Origin: Acidobacteriota bacterium
GTDB taxonomy: Bacteria > Acidobacteriota > Vicinamibacteria > Fen-336
Length of the DNA stretch: 34,411 nt
Direction: 5' to 3'
Assembly (NCBI GenBank): GCA_022340545.1
Contig: JAJDNV010000181.1
Span: 1-34,411, forward strand
The notes under the pieces were generated by a model. The model searched no databases. It was not told the origin of the DNA and worked only from the letters and a program-made list of their open reading frames with translations. Of the stretch, positions 9,912 to 18,087 are shown piece by piece. A program made the position numbers and the translations under genes. Each line of letters starts with the position of its first letter. Position 1 is the stretch's first letter.

Positions 9912-10913
9912 CTAGGCGAGCCGTGCTCCGACGATCATTCCCAGCCCCACGATGAAGAGCACGAACATGGCCGTGATCAGGCGACCAGTGCCGGCCGGGG
10001 CGTCCGCGAATTCCTTCCAGATGAAGACCCCCCAGGCCGCCGCGACCATCGTCGCCCCCTGGCCCAGCCCGTAGGAGATGGCGAAGCCGGCCTGCTCGGC
10101 GGCGATCAGGCTCATGGTCATGCCGAAGCACCAGATGACGCCGCCGAGGATGCCGATCAGGTGGAGCCTGGGGTTCCCCTTGCTGAGGTACTCGCCGTAC
10201 GAGGTGCGGTTCCCGCTCACCGGCTTGTACATGAAGAAGGAGTTCCAGACGAAGTTGGAGAGGAAGACGCCCAGGGTGAAGACGAGCATCGCGGAGTAGG
10301 GAGTGAGACGGCCCTCCTCCGGCGTGCGGAAGCTCGAGACCATCGAGGCGGCAACGAAGCGGTAGAAGAAGCCCATGAGGACGCCCGAGAGGGCCGACAG
10401 GATGAGGCCCCGGGCCGTCGCTCCCTTCGCCGAGGGGAGCTTCGCGTAGACCCGAGCGTCTACGAGGATCGCGGCCACGACGAGCGCCACGCCACCGAAG
10501 AGGAGGATGGGGTCACCGAGAGGCGTGGCCAGGTAGTTCACCACGACGCCGATGACCAGGGCCAGGCCGATGGCCACCGGAAAGGCCACCGCCATGCCCG
10601 CGACGTCGATGGCGGCCACGATCAGCAGGTTGGCGATGTTGAAGACGACACCGCCCAGAAAAGCCGAGCGGAGCATCGCCGCGTCGGCCTGGGCGAGGTC
10701 GGCCAGGAAGCCTCGTCCTTCGGTCCCCACGCTGCCGATGGTCAGGCCCAGCAGCACCGAGGTGAGCACGAGGCCGAGCGAGTAGTCCCAGTAGTAGAGG
10801 GGGAACGGCCACTCCTTCGACGCGAGCTTGAGCGTGTTCGCCCATGAGCCCCAGCACAGCATCGTGATGAGGCACAGCCCGACCGCCACCACGTAGGAAT
10901 CGATGATGAGCAT
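9912..10913 (-). CDS. GRP-type sugar permease (drug/metabolite transporter superfamily)
   Basis: A 333-residue integral membrane protein with about ten helices. It begins with LCLITMLCWGSWANTLKLA and contains FPVAIGLALVIGVVVNYLA and QGATMVAAAWGVFIWKEF, which fit the glucose/ribose uptake (GlcU/RbsU, GRP) family of the DMT superfamily. It would act in the inner membrane as a proton- or gradient-driven sugar importer. ATG 10913 has GGGGAGA upstream. The next gene downstream is ribokinase, so ribose is the most likely cargo; that is inferred from context only. The upstream gap contains several hairpins. Confidence 0.82.
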   Translation of the reverse strand: MLIIDSYVVAVGLCLITMLCWGSWANTLKLASKEWPFPLYYWDYSLGLVLTSVLLGLTIGSVGTEGRGFLADLAQADAAMLRSAFLGGVVFNIANLLIVAAIDVAGMAVAFPVAIGLALVIGVVVNYLATPLGDPILLFGGVALVVAAILVDARVYAKLPSAKGATARGLILSALSGVLMGFFYRFVAASMVSSFRTPEEGRLTPYSAMLVFTLGVFLSNFVWNSFFMYKPVSGNRTSYGEYLSKGNPRLHLIGILGGVIWCFGMTMSLIAAEQAGFAISYGLGQGATMVAAAWGVFIWKEFADAPAGTGRLITAMFVLFIVGLGMIVGARLA

Positions 10914-11206
10914 GCCGCTCTCCCCTCTCGCCCTCTTGGGGGTCGCAGGGGAAATACACCACGGCCGCCTTCAGGTCAATTTGGGGAGGGTGTGCGGGTG
11001 CCGGTGCGACTGGCCACCAGGCCTGGTTTCGCCCGCGTGTCCCTTCCCCCGGGGACACGCGGGTGTCCGTGGCCTGTCTCAGGGCTTTCCCCGGCCTGTC
11101 GGAGGCGACGCTAGCGCGTCGCGACCTACACTCGGGGTCGACGCTCGTCTCGCAAGCTCGACTTCGCGTCCCCCGAGCCCCCTACGTGGGGAGGGCTAGG
11201 GGGGGG
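10914..11206. other. Hairpin-rich intergenic gap upstream of the sugar permease
   Basis: A gap of 293 bases with no gene. It contains a perfect 12-base inverted repeat (11032-11043 with 11052-11063, loop of eight), a second perfect inverted repeat GCGACGC/GCGTCGC with loop TAGC (11105-11122), and an imperfect GC-rich dyad around 11175-11200. None is followed by a T-run. The stretch separates the anti-sigma gene from the sugar operon. Confidence 0.55.
11032..11063. repeat. Perfect 12-base-pair inverted repeat
   Basis: CCCGCGTGTCCC (11032-11043) and GGGACACGCGGG (11052-11063) pair perfectly around an eight-base loop. It could end transcription coming from the sigma/anti-sigma operon or bind a regulator of the permease gene; no U-tract favours the first strongly. 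Confidence 0.55.
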
Positions 11207-11944
11207 TTATTGAACAACTGGGGGGTCATTGAACAAGTAAGCCACGTTCGTCCGGAGGCGGGATACGAAGCGACCCACGTCGTTCGCGTCTTCGGCGACC
11301 ACGCCGACGACGGTGCGGCCGACCCGCACGAGGGCGACTGCGTTTCCTCCCGCCCGCGTCGTGAAGTCGCTCTTCAGCCGCACGGCGTGCGACATCGCGA
11401 ACACGGAGACCTGGCCCTCGTCGGAGGCGTAGTAGAGATGCGCGGCGCGCGAGGCGTCGGGGAGCCGGCAGAATCGACCCCCCAGGAGCGAGAGGCGTCC
11501 CACCGAGGGGGGCAGCAGCGGTAGCCGCCTACCCCGCTCGTCGAACCAGTCCGTCACGATCTCCGGCTCGCTGCCCCAGACCTCCGCCGGCAGACGCTCC
11601 ATGCCAAAACAGTGCTCGTGGTCGCGCGAGAGCTCCCACGCCACGAATGGCGCGTAGCCACGCACCCAGAGGGCTATGACCAGGATCGCTGCGAGCGGCA
11701 GCAGGAGACGCACCGCTCCCGCCAGCCGGCCGCGTCCCCGCAGCCGCCGCCGCACGCGCTGCTCGAGGCCGAACGGTGGCTCGGGGGCGGGGAGGGCTCG
11801 CAGCCCGGCCCGCAGCCGCCGCTCGTCCGCGGCCTGGGCGCGGCAGACCTCGCATCCGGCCAGGTGCGCTTCGAGCGTCGCCCGCTCCTCGGCCTCCAGG
11901 GCGTCGTCGACGAGCGCCGTCACGCGGTCGGGATCACAGCTCAC
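11207..11944 (-). CDS. Zinc-finger anti-sigma factor, membrane-anchored
   Basis: A 245-residue protein starting at GTG 11944, whose bases overlap the sigma-factor stop (GTGA), with GGAGGG upstream. The N-terminal anti-sigma zinc finger has His27-x3-Cys31-x2-Cys34 (HLAGCEVC). A single membrane helix spans about residues 74-93. The C-terminal 150 residues would lie outside the membrane; they contain two further cysteines (HCFGMERL and GGRFCRL) and a mixed beta pattern I cannot place. Family members hold the partner sigma inactive until an envelope or redox signal. The overlap with the sigma gene ties the pair together. The longer frame extending upstream runs through the sigma gene and is not real. 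Confidence 0.88.
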   Translation of the reverse strand: MSCDPDRVTALVDDALEAEERATLEAHLAGCEVCRAQAADERRLRAGLRALPAPEPPFGLEQRVRRRLRGRGRLAGAVRLLLPLAAILVIALWVRGYAPFVAWELSRDHEHCFGMERLPAEVWGSEPEIVTDWFDERGRRLPLLPPSVGRLSLLGGRFCRLPDASRAAHLYYASDEGQVSVFAMSHAVRLKSDFTTRAGGNAVALVRVGRTVVGVVAEDANDVGRFVSRLRTNVAYLFNDPPVVQ

Positions 11945-12441
11945 TCCACCCTCCCGGCCAGGGCATGTCGCAGGAGCGCACGGCCCCGATGGATCCTCGA
12001 CATGACTGTTCCCACCGGCACCCCGAGGACCTCGGCGATCTCGGCGTAGGTGAACTCCTCGATGTCGCGAAGCACGACCGCGGCCCGGAAGACCTCCGGG
12101 AGCCCCTCGAGCGCGCGGGTGATCTCTTCGTGGCCCGAGGTGAGGGCGGCCTCGTGCGCCGGCGCGACCGGGGGACCGTCGTCGACCAGCTCGACGGTCT
12201 CGGGGCGGCGGCCGCGGTGACGCAGCAGGTCCGTGCGCAGCCGGTGCAGGATGGTGAAGAGCCAGGCCCTCGCGTTGGTCCCGGGACGGAAGCGATCGAA
12301 CGCACGGTAGGCACGGAGCATCGTCTCCTGAACGAGGTCCTCGGCGTCGTGGGCATTGCCGGTCAGCCGGTACGCCATGCCAAACAGCGCCCTCAGCTGG
12401 GGCAGGACCTCTGCCTCGAAAGCTTCGTCGCGATTCACCAC
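11941..12441 (-). CDS. ECF RNA polymerase sigma factor
   Basis: A 166-residue sigma-70 family factor with only regions 2 and 4. Region 2 reads YRLTGNAHDAEDLVQETMLRAY and continues with RAWLFTILHRLRTD. Region 4 carries the helix-turn-helix TYAEIAEVLGVPVGTVMSRI. It directs RNA polymerase to a small set of promoters. GTG 12441 or 12438 are the candidate starts, both with a weak ribosome-binding site. It is translationally coupled to the anti-sigma gene that follows. The target signal cannot be read off. The 285-base gap upstream contains nested inverted repeats. Confidence 0.92.
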   Translation of the reverse strand: MVNRDEAFEAEVLPQLRALFGMAYRLTGNAHDAEDLVQETMLRAYRAFDRFRPGTNARAWLFTILHRLRTDLLRHRGRRPETVELVDDGPPVAPAHEAALTSGHEEITRALEGLPEVFRAAVVLRDIEEFTYAEIAEVLGVPVGTVMSRIHRGRALLRHALAGRVE

Positions 12442-12488
12442 GCACCGCCGAGGCAGGCGGCCCTTCTCTCCTGAGGGGAAACGCCGAC

Positions 12489-12538
12489 CCCTGCCTCCGC
12501 ATTCCCGAAGGACCGGCCGGGCCGGCCCGGGGGCAGGG
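12489..12538. repeat. Nested inverted repeats upstream of the ECF sigma gene
   Basis: CCCTGCC (12489-12495) pairs with GGCAGGG (12532-12538), enclosing a perfect 14-base palindrome CCGGGCCGGCCCGG (12517-12530). It lies about 50-95 bases upstream of the sigma start. It could be an operator or a terminator for the KamA gene; no T-run is present. The rest of the gap (12442-12726) shows nothing I can name. Confidence 0.4.
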
Positions 12539-12726
12539 ATTGTCCTATGGATTCGGGCCGGTGGGAAACGGACGCGAGATGCTCCCGCCGCTCGAGGGCC
12601 CTCTTCGGGGTGCCGGAATCGCTAGTGCGTGTTCGAGGGCCGCCGCGTCTTCAGGGGGGCCGGCGGCGCAAAGCCAAGCGGCCACCCCTTGGGGCCGGGA
12701 TGTCGTCCGGTGCGGGCGGCAGTCAG

Positions 12727-13938
12727 TCAATCCGGGGCGTCACCCACCTCGAGGCCGCCGAATGCCTCGTCCAGGGCGAGCAGGGGCGACGGCGCGAACC
12801 TCGGTGAATCCTCGTTCACGGGCTCGAGCTCGTCCATCCACCCGGCCTCGTCGTCCCGCTTGTAGATCATGAACCGGCCCCGGTCTGACTCCTCCTTGGC
12901 CCGGTGATAGCGGAGATAGATGTGCTCTTCGTCCACCGCGAGGATCTCGATCTTCCCGGTCTCGTGGGACATCACGTAGCGGGGCCGCCGGGCCAGCCCC
13001 GAGCCGGTCAGGTTGGCCTGGCGGAAGATGTTCCAGCCTCGAACGATCGGGACCGCGTACGGTTCGTTGCCGGCGGTCGGTCGGCCCTGGAAGAGGTAGT
13101 AGGGCGGGCAGCCGGCCCAGGCCAGGCGCTGCCAGAGCTCCGTGAGCACCCCGGGGTCGTCGTTGATGCCGGCGATCATCGGGCACTGGTTGACGCAGAT
13201 CACCCCGCTCTTGATGAAGCAGTCGAGGCCGGTGACCGCCTCCTCGGTGAGCTCGCGAGGGTGGTCGAAGTGGGCCATGAGGTAGATCCGACGATCCGGC
13301 TGCGAGTACTTCCGGAACGCCTCCTGGAGGGCCTCGTCCCGGAGGATCCGCCAGGGGTCGAAGGCCGGCATCTTCGAGCCGATGCGGATGATGCGCACGT
13401 GGGGGATCTTCCGCAGGGCATCGAAGATCTCCACCAGCCGCCTCGTGCTCATCAGGAGAGGATCGCCCCCGGTCAGCAGGACGTTCGTGACCGCCGGGTC
13501 TTCGGCGATGTACTTGAGGCCCTCGCTCACGTCGAGGGTCACCTCGTCGTTCTCGTCCATGAACAGGCGCTTGCGGAAGCAGTACCGGCAGTACGCGCCG
13601 CAGACCTCGTTGCACAGCAGCAGGACCGTGTGGGGGTACTTGTGCTGGACGCCGCGGGCCACCGTGACCTGCGACTCCTTGCTGGCATCGAGCTGGCCCC
13701 AGTCGTTGAGCTCCTCCTGGCGGGGGATGATGAGCTGCTTGATGGGATCGTTCGGGTCATTCCAGTTGATCAGTCCGAGGTAGTAGTCGTTGGCCCGGAA
13801 GACGTAGCGTTCCGAGACCTTCTTGAGCTTCTCTCGCTCAGATTCGGGGATGTTCGTGACCTGGTCGATGCTCCTGATGTATTTGACGCGGCGCGATCTG
13901 TCCACGCCCGACACCTTCGGCTCATCGGCATGGGCCAT
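12727..13938 (-). CDS. KamA-family radical SAM enzyme (lysine 2,3-aminomutase-like)
   Basis: A 403-residue protein. Cys113-x3-Cys117-x2-Cys120 (CGAYCRYC) binds the radical-SAM [4Fe-4S] cluster; LLTGGDPLL is the SAM-contact GGD motif, and SGVICVNQCPMIAGIND is characteristic of the KamA fold. Lysine 2,3-aminomutases carry the PLP lysine in a PGGGGK motif. Here the equivalent place reads SHETGK (324-329), so Lys329 may bind PLP but the glycine loop is different. The C-terminal zinc/dimerisation tail of the clostridial enzyme is not evident. Substrate may be lysine, glutamate or another amino acid. ATG 13938 has AAGGAGG at ideal spacing, which excludes the 64-residue upstream extension. Confidence 0.85.
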   Translation of the reverse strand: MAHADEPKVSGVDRSRRVKYIRSIDQVTNIPESEREKLKKVSERYVFRANDYYLGLINWNDPNDPIKQLIIPRQEELNDWGQLDASKESQVTVARGVQHKYPHTVLLLCNEVCGAYCRYCFRKRLFMDENDEVTLDVSEGLKYIAEDPAVTNVLLTGGDPLLMSTRRLVEIFDALRKIPHVRIIRIGSKMPAFDPWRILRDEALQEAFRKYSQPDRRIYLMAHFDHPRELTEEAVTGLDCFIKSGVICVNQCPMIAGINDDPGVLTELWQRLAWAGCPPYYLFQGRPTAGNEPYAVPIVRGWNIFRQANLTGSGLARRPRYVMSHETGKIEILAVDEEHIYLRYHRAKEESDRGRFMIYKRDDEAGWMDELEPVNEDSPRFAPSPLLALDEAFGGLEVGDAPD

Positions 13939-14105
13939 CGAAACCTCCTTACCGGCGGGCTCAGGATGAACGAAGCATTGTCCTCCCGAGGGATTGAATA
14001 CACACAGATAACACAGAGGCACCCCCGGAGGGAACCCCGCGGGGGCTTGATATTCGCAAGCCGTTGTTCGGCGTACGCTTGTCGTCGATGAGGCCCCGAT
14101 GGCTG

Positions 14106-14111
14106 TAGAAT
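14106..14111 (+). promoter_or_regulatory. Possible -10 box (TAGAAT) of the kinase gene
   Basis: TAGAAT lies 33 bases upstream of the TTG start at 14145, leaving room for the AAAGGAG ribosome-binding site. The -35 region is not recognisable. The same hexamer occurs ahead of tatA and the NUDIX gene. Confidence 0.3.
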
Positions 14112-14144
14112 TCGGCTCTGCCTTCCCCATCGAAAGGAGTCGAC

Positions 14145-16829
14145 TTGAGCCTGACTGCGGGCCAGTCCCTGGGTGCCTACCGGATCCTCGACCCGCTCGG
14201 GGTGGGGGGCATGGGCGAGGTCTACCGCGCCGCGGACCAGAAGCTCGGCCGCGAGGTTGCGGTCAAGGTGCTGCCGGCCGCGGTCAAGGAAGACCCGGAG
14301 CGTCTCGCGCGCTTCCAGCGTGAGGCGCAGCTCCTGGCCTCGCTGAACCATCCGCAGATCGCGGCCATCTACGGGCTCGAGGAAGCCGCGGGGCAGACGT
14401 TTCTCGTCCTCGAGCTCGTTCCGGGTGAGGATCTCGCCGCGCGGTTGAAGCGGGGCTCGGTCCCGCTGGACGAGGCCCTCGAGATCGCACGGCAGACGGC
14501 GGAGGCCCTGGAGGAGGCGCACAACCGGGGCATCGTGCACCGGGACCTGAAGCCCTCCAACGTGAAGCTCACGCCCGACGGAAAGGTGAAGGTCCTGGAC
14601 TTCGGCCTGGCCAAGGCCTGGATCGGGGAGACCGGGGAGGGATCGTTCTCGGACCTGTCGCAGTCGCCGACCCTCGCCCACACCGGCACCCAGGCCGGGG
14701 TCATCCTGGGGACCGCAGCCTACATGTCCCCGGAGCAGGCCCGCGGCAAGGCGGTCGACAAGCGCGCGGACGTCTGGGCCTTCGGGGTCGTGCTCTACGA
14801 GATGCTCACCGGGGGCAAGGTCTTCAACGGCGAGACGGTCACCGACATCATCGCCGCGGTGGTCACCCGCGAGCCCGACTGGGCCGCGCTCCCCGAGGAG
14901 ACGCCGCGACGTGTGCGCCGGCTCCTGGAGCGTTGCCTCCGGAAGGACCCACGCCGGCGCCTCCCCGACGCCGGCGTGGCACGCCTCGAGCTCGCCGAGG
15001 TGCTGGCCGGCGAGGCCGATGACGCCGCCCCGGAGCCCCGGGCGGCCTCCGCGCGGGACCACGGGCGGAGGACAGCCTGGACCCTCGGCGCAGCTGCGGT
15101 CGCCCTCGCCGTCGGTCTGGCGCTGGGCGTGCTGCTCGCCCGGCCGACGCCCGACGAGCGCGTCTTCGCCTTCGAGGTGGATCCGCCGGAGGGAACGTCC
15201 TTCTACGTCCACCCCGAGAGACCGGGGCCGGTGCGCGTGTCGCCGGACGGGCGTACGCTGGCCTTCGTCGCCGAGCGCGACGGAAAGTTCCAGTTGTACG
15301 TTCGTCCGTTGAACGCCACGGTGGCCCGGGCCCTGCCCGGGACGGAGGGTGCGCAGTACCATTTCTGGTCGCCGGACTCGCGGTCCCTGGGCTTCTTCTC
15401 CGCCGGGAAGCTCCGGAAGATCAACGTCGCGGGAGGGCCTCCCGTCGCACTGTGCGACGCCCCCGAGGTCAAGGGGGCGAGCTGGGGCTCGCAGGGGGTG
15501 ATCGTGTTCGCCCCGAGCTTCAATTCGCCGATCCACCGGGTCTCCGAGGCGGGCGGCGAGGCCATGCCGGTGACCACCCTGGACACCGAGCGAAGGGACG
15601 ACTCACACCGCCACCCCCGTTTCCTGCCGGACGGGCGACATTTCCTCTTCCTCGCCCGGGTGGGTGGGGGAACGGGCGAGAACGCCGTCGTGGTGGCTTC
15701 CCTCGACGGGGGCGAGGAGAAGGTCCTCTTCCGGTCTCCCGCCGCCGCCGAATACGCCTCGGGACACGTGTTGTTCCTGCGGGAGCTCACGCTCATGGCC
15801 CAGCCCTTCGACCCCGATCGCCGAGAGCTGACCGGAGAGGCCTTTCCCGTGGCCGAGGACGTCCTCGTCCCCGCGGCGGCCACCGCCCTCGGGGTCTTCT
15901 CCGCGTCCCAGAACGGGGTCCTCGCCTACGAGCCGGGCGGGGTGGGGACTGGCCTCCGGCTCGTGTGGCGCGACCGCGCGGGGGAGGAGATCGGCGTCCT
16001 GGGAGACGAGGCCGCCTACTTCGACGTGCGGGTCTCTCCCAACGGCAAACTCGCTCTCGTGAACATGGCAGAGACGGGCGGCGGCAACGCCGACGCCTGG
16101 CTCTACGAGATCGACCGGAACATCCGGACCCGGCTCACGTTCACGCCAGCCGACGAGTGGATGGGGGCGTGGTCCCCCGACGGCATGGAGGTCTTCTTCG
16201 CATCGAATCGGGACATCTCCTACGACATCTACCGGAAGACCGTCACTGGCACCGAGCCGGAGGAGCTGGTGTACGAGACGGACCGCCCAAAGCTCCCCAC
16301 GAGCGTTTCGCCGGACGGCCGCTTCCTCCTCTTCTGCGAGCAGAGTCCGGAGACGAGCTGGGACCTGTGGGTGCTGCCTCTCGGGGGGGGCGACGCCCGG
16401 CCGTATCCGCTCGTGCAGGGGCCGTTCGACGAAGCCGTGGGCATGTTCTCGCCCGACGGGCATTGGGTGGCCTACCACTCGAACGAGTCGGGCCGCAATG
16501 AGGTCTACGTCATCCCCTTCCCGGGACCGGGGCGGAAATGGCAGGTCTCGACCGAGGGCGGGCTCTTCGCGGAGTGGAACGCCGACGGCCGCGAGATCTT
16601 CTACCTGGCCAGCGACCGGTACGTGGCCGCGGTCACGGTCGAGTCTCGGGGAGAGGGGCTCGTCTTCGGTCCCCCCCGGCCGCTGTTCCCCCTCGAGTCG
16701 CAGGAGTCCAACCTGCGCTATTCACCGAGACCGGACGGCCGGCAGTTCCTGGCCGTCGAACGCGTCGGGGGGCAGACCGCCCAACCCGTCACGGTGGTCG
16801 CAAACTGGACGGCGGACCGGGGCGAGTAG
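14145..16829 (+). CDS. Ser/Thr protein kinase with transmembrane helix and TolB-like beta-propeller
   Basis: An 894-residue receptor-like kinase. The kinase domain (about 10-290) has the glycine loop GVGGMGEVYRA, catalytic Lys41 (VAVK), HRDLKPSN with Asp134, DFG 152-154 and MSPEQARG, all intact, so it should be active. One membrane helix covers 311-332. The outer part (about 340-894) is a WD40/TolB-like propeller with repeated SPDG motifs (VSPDGRTLAFV, WSPDGMEVFFAS, FSPDGHWVAYHS). This arrangement is frequent in Acidobacteriota. It probably senses an extracytoplasmic ligand and phosphorylates cytoplasmic targets; both are unknown. TTG 14145 is preceded by AAAGGAG. The gene stands alone and ends in an inverted repeat shared with the convergent GTPase. 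Confidence 0.93.
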   Translation: MSLTAGQSLGAYRILDPLGVGGMGEVYRAADQKLGREVAVKVLPAAVKEDPERLARFQREAQLLASLNHPQIAAIYGLEEAAGQTFLVLELVPGEDLAARLKRGSVPLDEALEIARQTAEALEEAHNRGIVHRDLKPSNVKLTPDGKVKVLDFGLAKAWIGETGEGSFSDLSQSPTLAHTGTQAGVILGTAAYMSPEQARGKAVDKRADVWAFGVVLYEMLTGGKVFNGETVTDIIAAVVTREPDWAALPEETPRRVRRLLERCLRKDPRRRLPDAGVARLELAEVLAGEADDAAPEPRAASARDHGRRTAWTLGAAAVALAVGLALGVLLARPTPDERVFAFEVDPPEGTSFYVHPERPGPVRVSPDGRTLAFVAERDGKFQLYVRPLNATVARALPGTEGAQYHFWSPDSRSLGFFSAGKLRKINVAGGPPVALCDAPEVKGASWGSQGVIVFAPSFNSPIHRVSEAGGEAMPVTTLDTERRDDSHRHPRFLPDGRHFLFLARVGGGTGENAVVVASLDGGEEKVLFRSPAAAEYASGHVLFLRELTLMAQPFDPDRRELTGEAFPVAEDVLVPAAATALGVFSASQNGVLAYEPGGVGTGLRLVWRDRAGEEIGVLGDEAAYFDVRVSPNGKLALVNMAETGGGNADAWLYEIDRNIRTRLTFTPADEWMGAWSPDGMEVFFASNRDISYDIYRKTVTGTEPEELVYETDRPKLPTSVSPDGRFLLFCEQSPETSWDLWVLPLGGGDARPYPLVQGPFDEAVGMFSPDGHWVAYHSNESGRNEVYVIPFPGPGRKWQVSTEGGLFAEWNADGREIFYLASDRYVAAVTVESRGEGLVFGPPRPLFPLESQESNLRYSPRPDGRQFLAVERVGGQTAQPVTVVANWTADRGE

Positions 16830-16856
16830 CGCTCGCGCGTCGGCCTCACAGGCGCG

Positions 16857-16892
16857 GTGGCCTGAACGGATTCCATGCGGCGTTCAGGCCAC
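16857..16892. terminator. Perfect 11-base-pair hairpin between convergent genes
   Basis: GTGGCCTGAAC (16857-16867) pairs perfectly with GTTCAGGCCAC (16882-16892) around a 14-base loop. It starts 27 bases after the kinase stop and ends two bases before the GTPase stop, so it could serve both strands. It lacks a T-run, so it may work only with Rho or as a 3' stabiliser. Confidence 0.5.
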
Positions 16893-16894
16893 GA

Positions 16895-17956
16895 CTACCA
16901 ATGCAGCTCGACCACGTCCGTGTCCTTCACGACGTGGTCGCCACTCACCTGCTGTCCGTCGAACTCGGCGCTTGGGCCCCAGACCCGCGCGAACTTCAGC
17001 TCCGAGGCCAGCCCCCGGTGCACCTGCTGCGCCACATCGCGGACGGTTCCTCCGGTCTCGAGCGTGAAGGGCTTGCTCCGGTCGGGGGGGTGGCCGGGCA
17101 TCTTCGAGTAGGCCCGAACGACCCCGAGCAGCTCGAACAGGGCCGGGCCGATGCGGTCGAGGCCTCGGCCGGTCTCGGCGGAGACGGCCAGCGATACGAA
17201 CGGGTCGGGGGCCAGCTCCCGGTAGGCCTCGAGTTCGGCCTCCGGGTCCTCATACTGGTCGGCCTTGTTCGCCACCAGGAGCGCGGGCAACCGTACACGA
17301 AACGGGTCTTCAATCACGTCGTCGTCCTGGTCGGTGGACCCTCCGGCGGGCGCCGCCATCGCGACGACCGTGTCCCTCCGGCCGGGGAGACGGGCCAGGA
17401 GGTCGACCCGCTTCTCCTGAAGTCGCCGCTCCACCGCATCGAGCTGCTCCACGCAGGCCGGGTCGGTGAGGTCCAGGACCAGCATCACCGCGTCGGCGTT
17501 CTGAAGCGTTCCCCCCATCCAGGGCTCGATGTAGTCTTCGGTGACCGGCGGCAGATCCACGAGCTGGAACTGGACGTCCTCGTGCGGGAGCATCCCGGGC
17601 AGAGGGAACTTCGTGGCGAAAGGGTACGGCCCCACGACCGCGTGCGACCCGGTGAGCCGGACATGCAGGTTCGACTTGCCCGCGTTGGGCGGGCCGATGA
17701 GCGCGACCTGGGCCGCTCCGTCGGGGCGGATGGTCAGCTCCGGCCCCCCCCGGGCCGCTCCCTTGCGGGGCCCACCGAGCTCTTCCGTCAGCTCCTTGAT
17801 GCGGGTCTTGATGTCGGCCTGGAGGTGCTCCGTCCCCTTGTGCTTGGGGATCGTGCGGAGCATCTCCCGCAGGCACTCGAGCTTCTCCTGCGGGTCGCGA
17901 GCCCTCCGAAATGCCTCCTGCGCGTTCTTGTACTCGGGCGAGAGGTTGGCCGGCAT
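16895..17956 (-). CDS. DRG-like GTPase with C-terminal TGS domain
   Basis: A 353-residue OBG/DRG-superfamily GTPase. A charged helical N-terminus (1-60) precedes the G domain: G1 GPPNAGKS (88-95), G2 region YPFATKFPLPG, G3 VDLPP (133-137) and G4 NKAD. The last 70 residues form a TGS domain with RVWGPSAEFDGQQV and DHVVKDTDVVELHW, strikingly close to archaeal and eukaryotic DRG proteins. DRGs bind ribosomes and help translation under stress. G3 has Pro instead of the usual Gly (DxxG), which may alter GTP hydrolysis. ATG 17956 has only a weak upstream purine stretch. It is not Obg: the glycine-rich N-terminal domain is absent. Confidence 0.85.
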   Translation of the reverse strand: MPANLSPEYKNAQEAFRRARDPQEKLECLREMLRTIPKHKGTEHLQADIKTRIKELTEELGGPRKGAARGGPELTIRPDGAAQVALIGPPNAGKSNLHVRLTGSHAVVGPYPFATKFPLPGMLPHEDVQFQLVDLPPVTEDYIEPWMGGTLQNADAVMLVLDLTDPACVEQLDAVERRLQEKRVDLLARLPGRRDTVVAMAAPAGGSTDQDDDVIEDPFRVRLPALLVANKADQYEDPEAELEAYRELAPDPFVSLAVSAETGRGLDRIGPALFELLGVVRAYSKMPGHPPDRSKPFTLETGGTVRDVAQQVHRGLASELKFARVWGPSAEFDGQQVSGDHVVKDTDVVELHW

Positions 17957-18087
17957 GGCAGCTCGTCCGCCCCCGATCCTCCTCCCGCGTGACCGCCGCG
18001 GTCAAGCGCGGGCCTCCGAGCTTGCGCCCGAGCAGAGGTCTGGGCCAAACTGCGCGCCGTCCCGCAGCAGAGGCGAGGAGACCGAGC

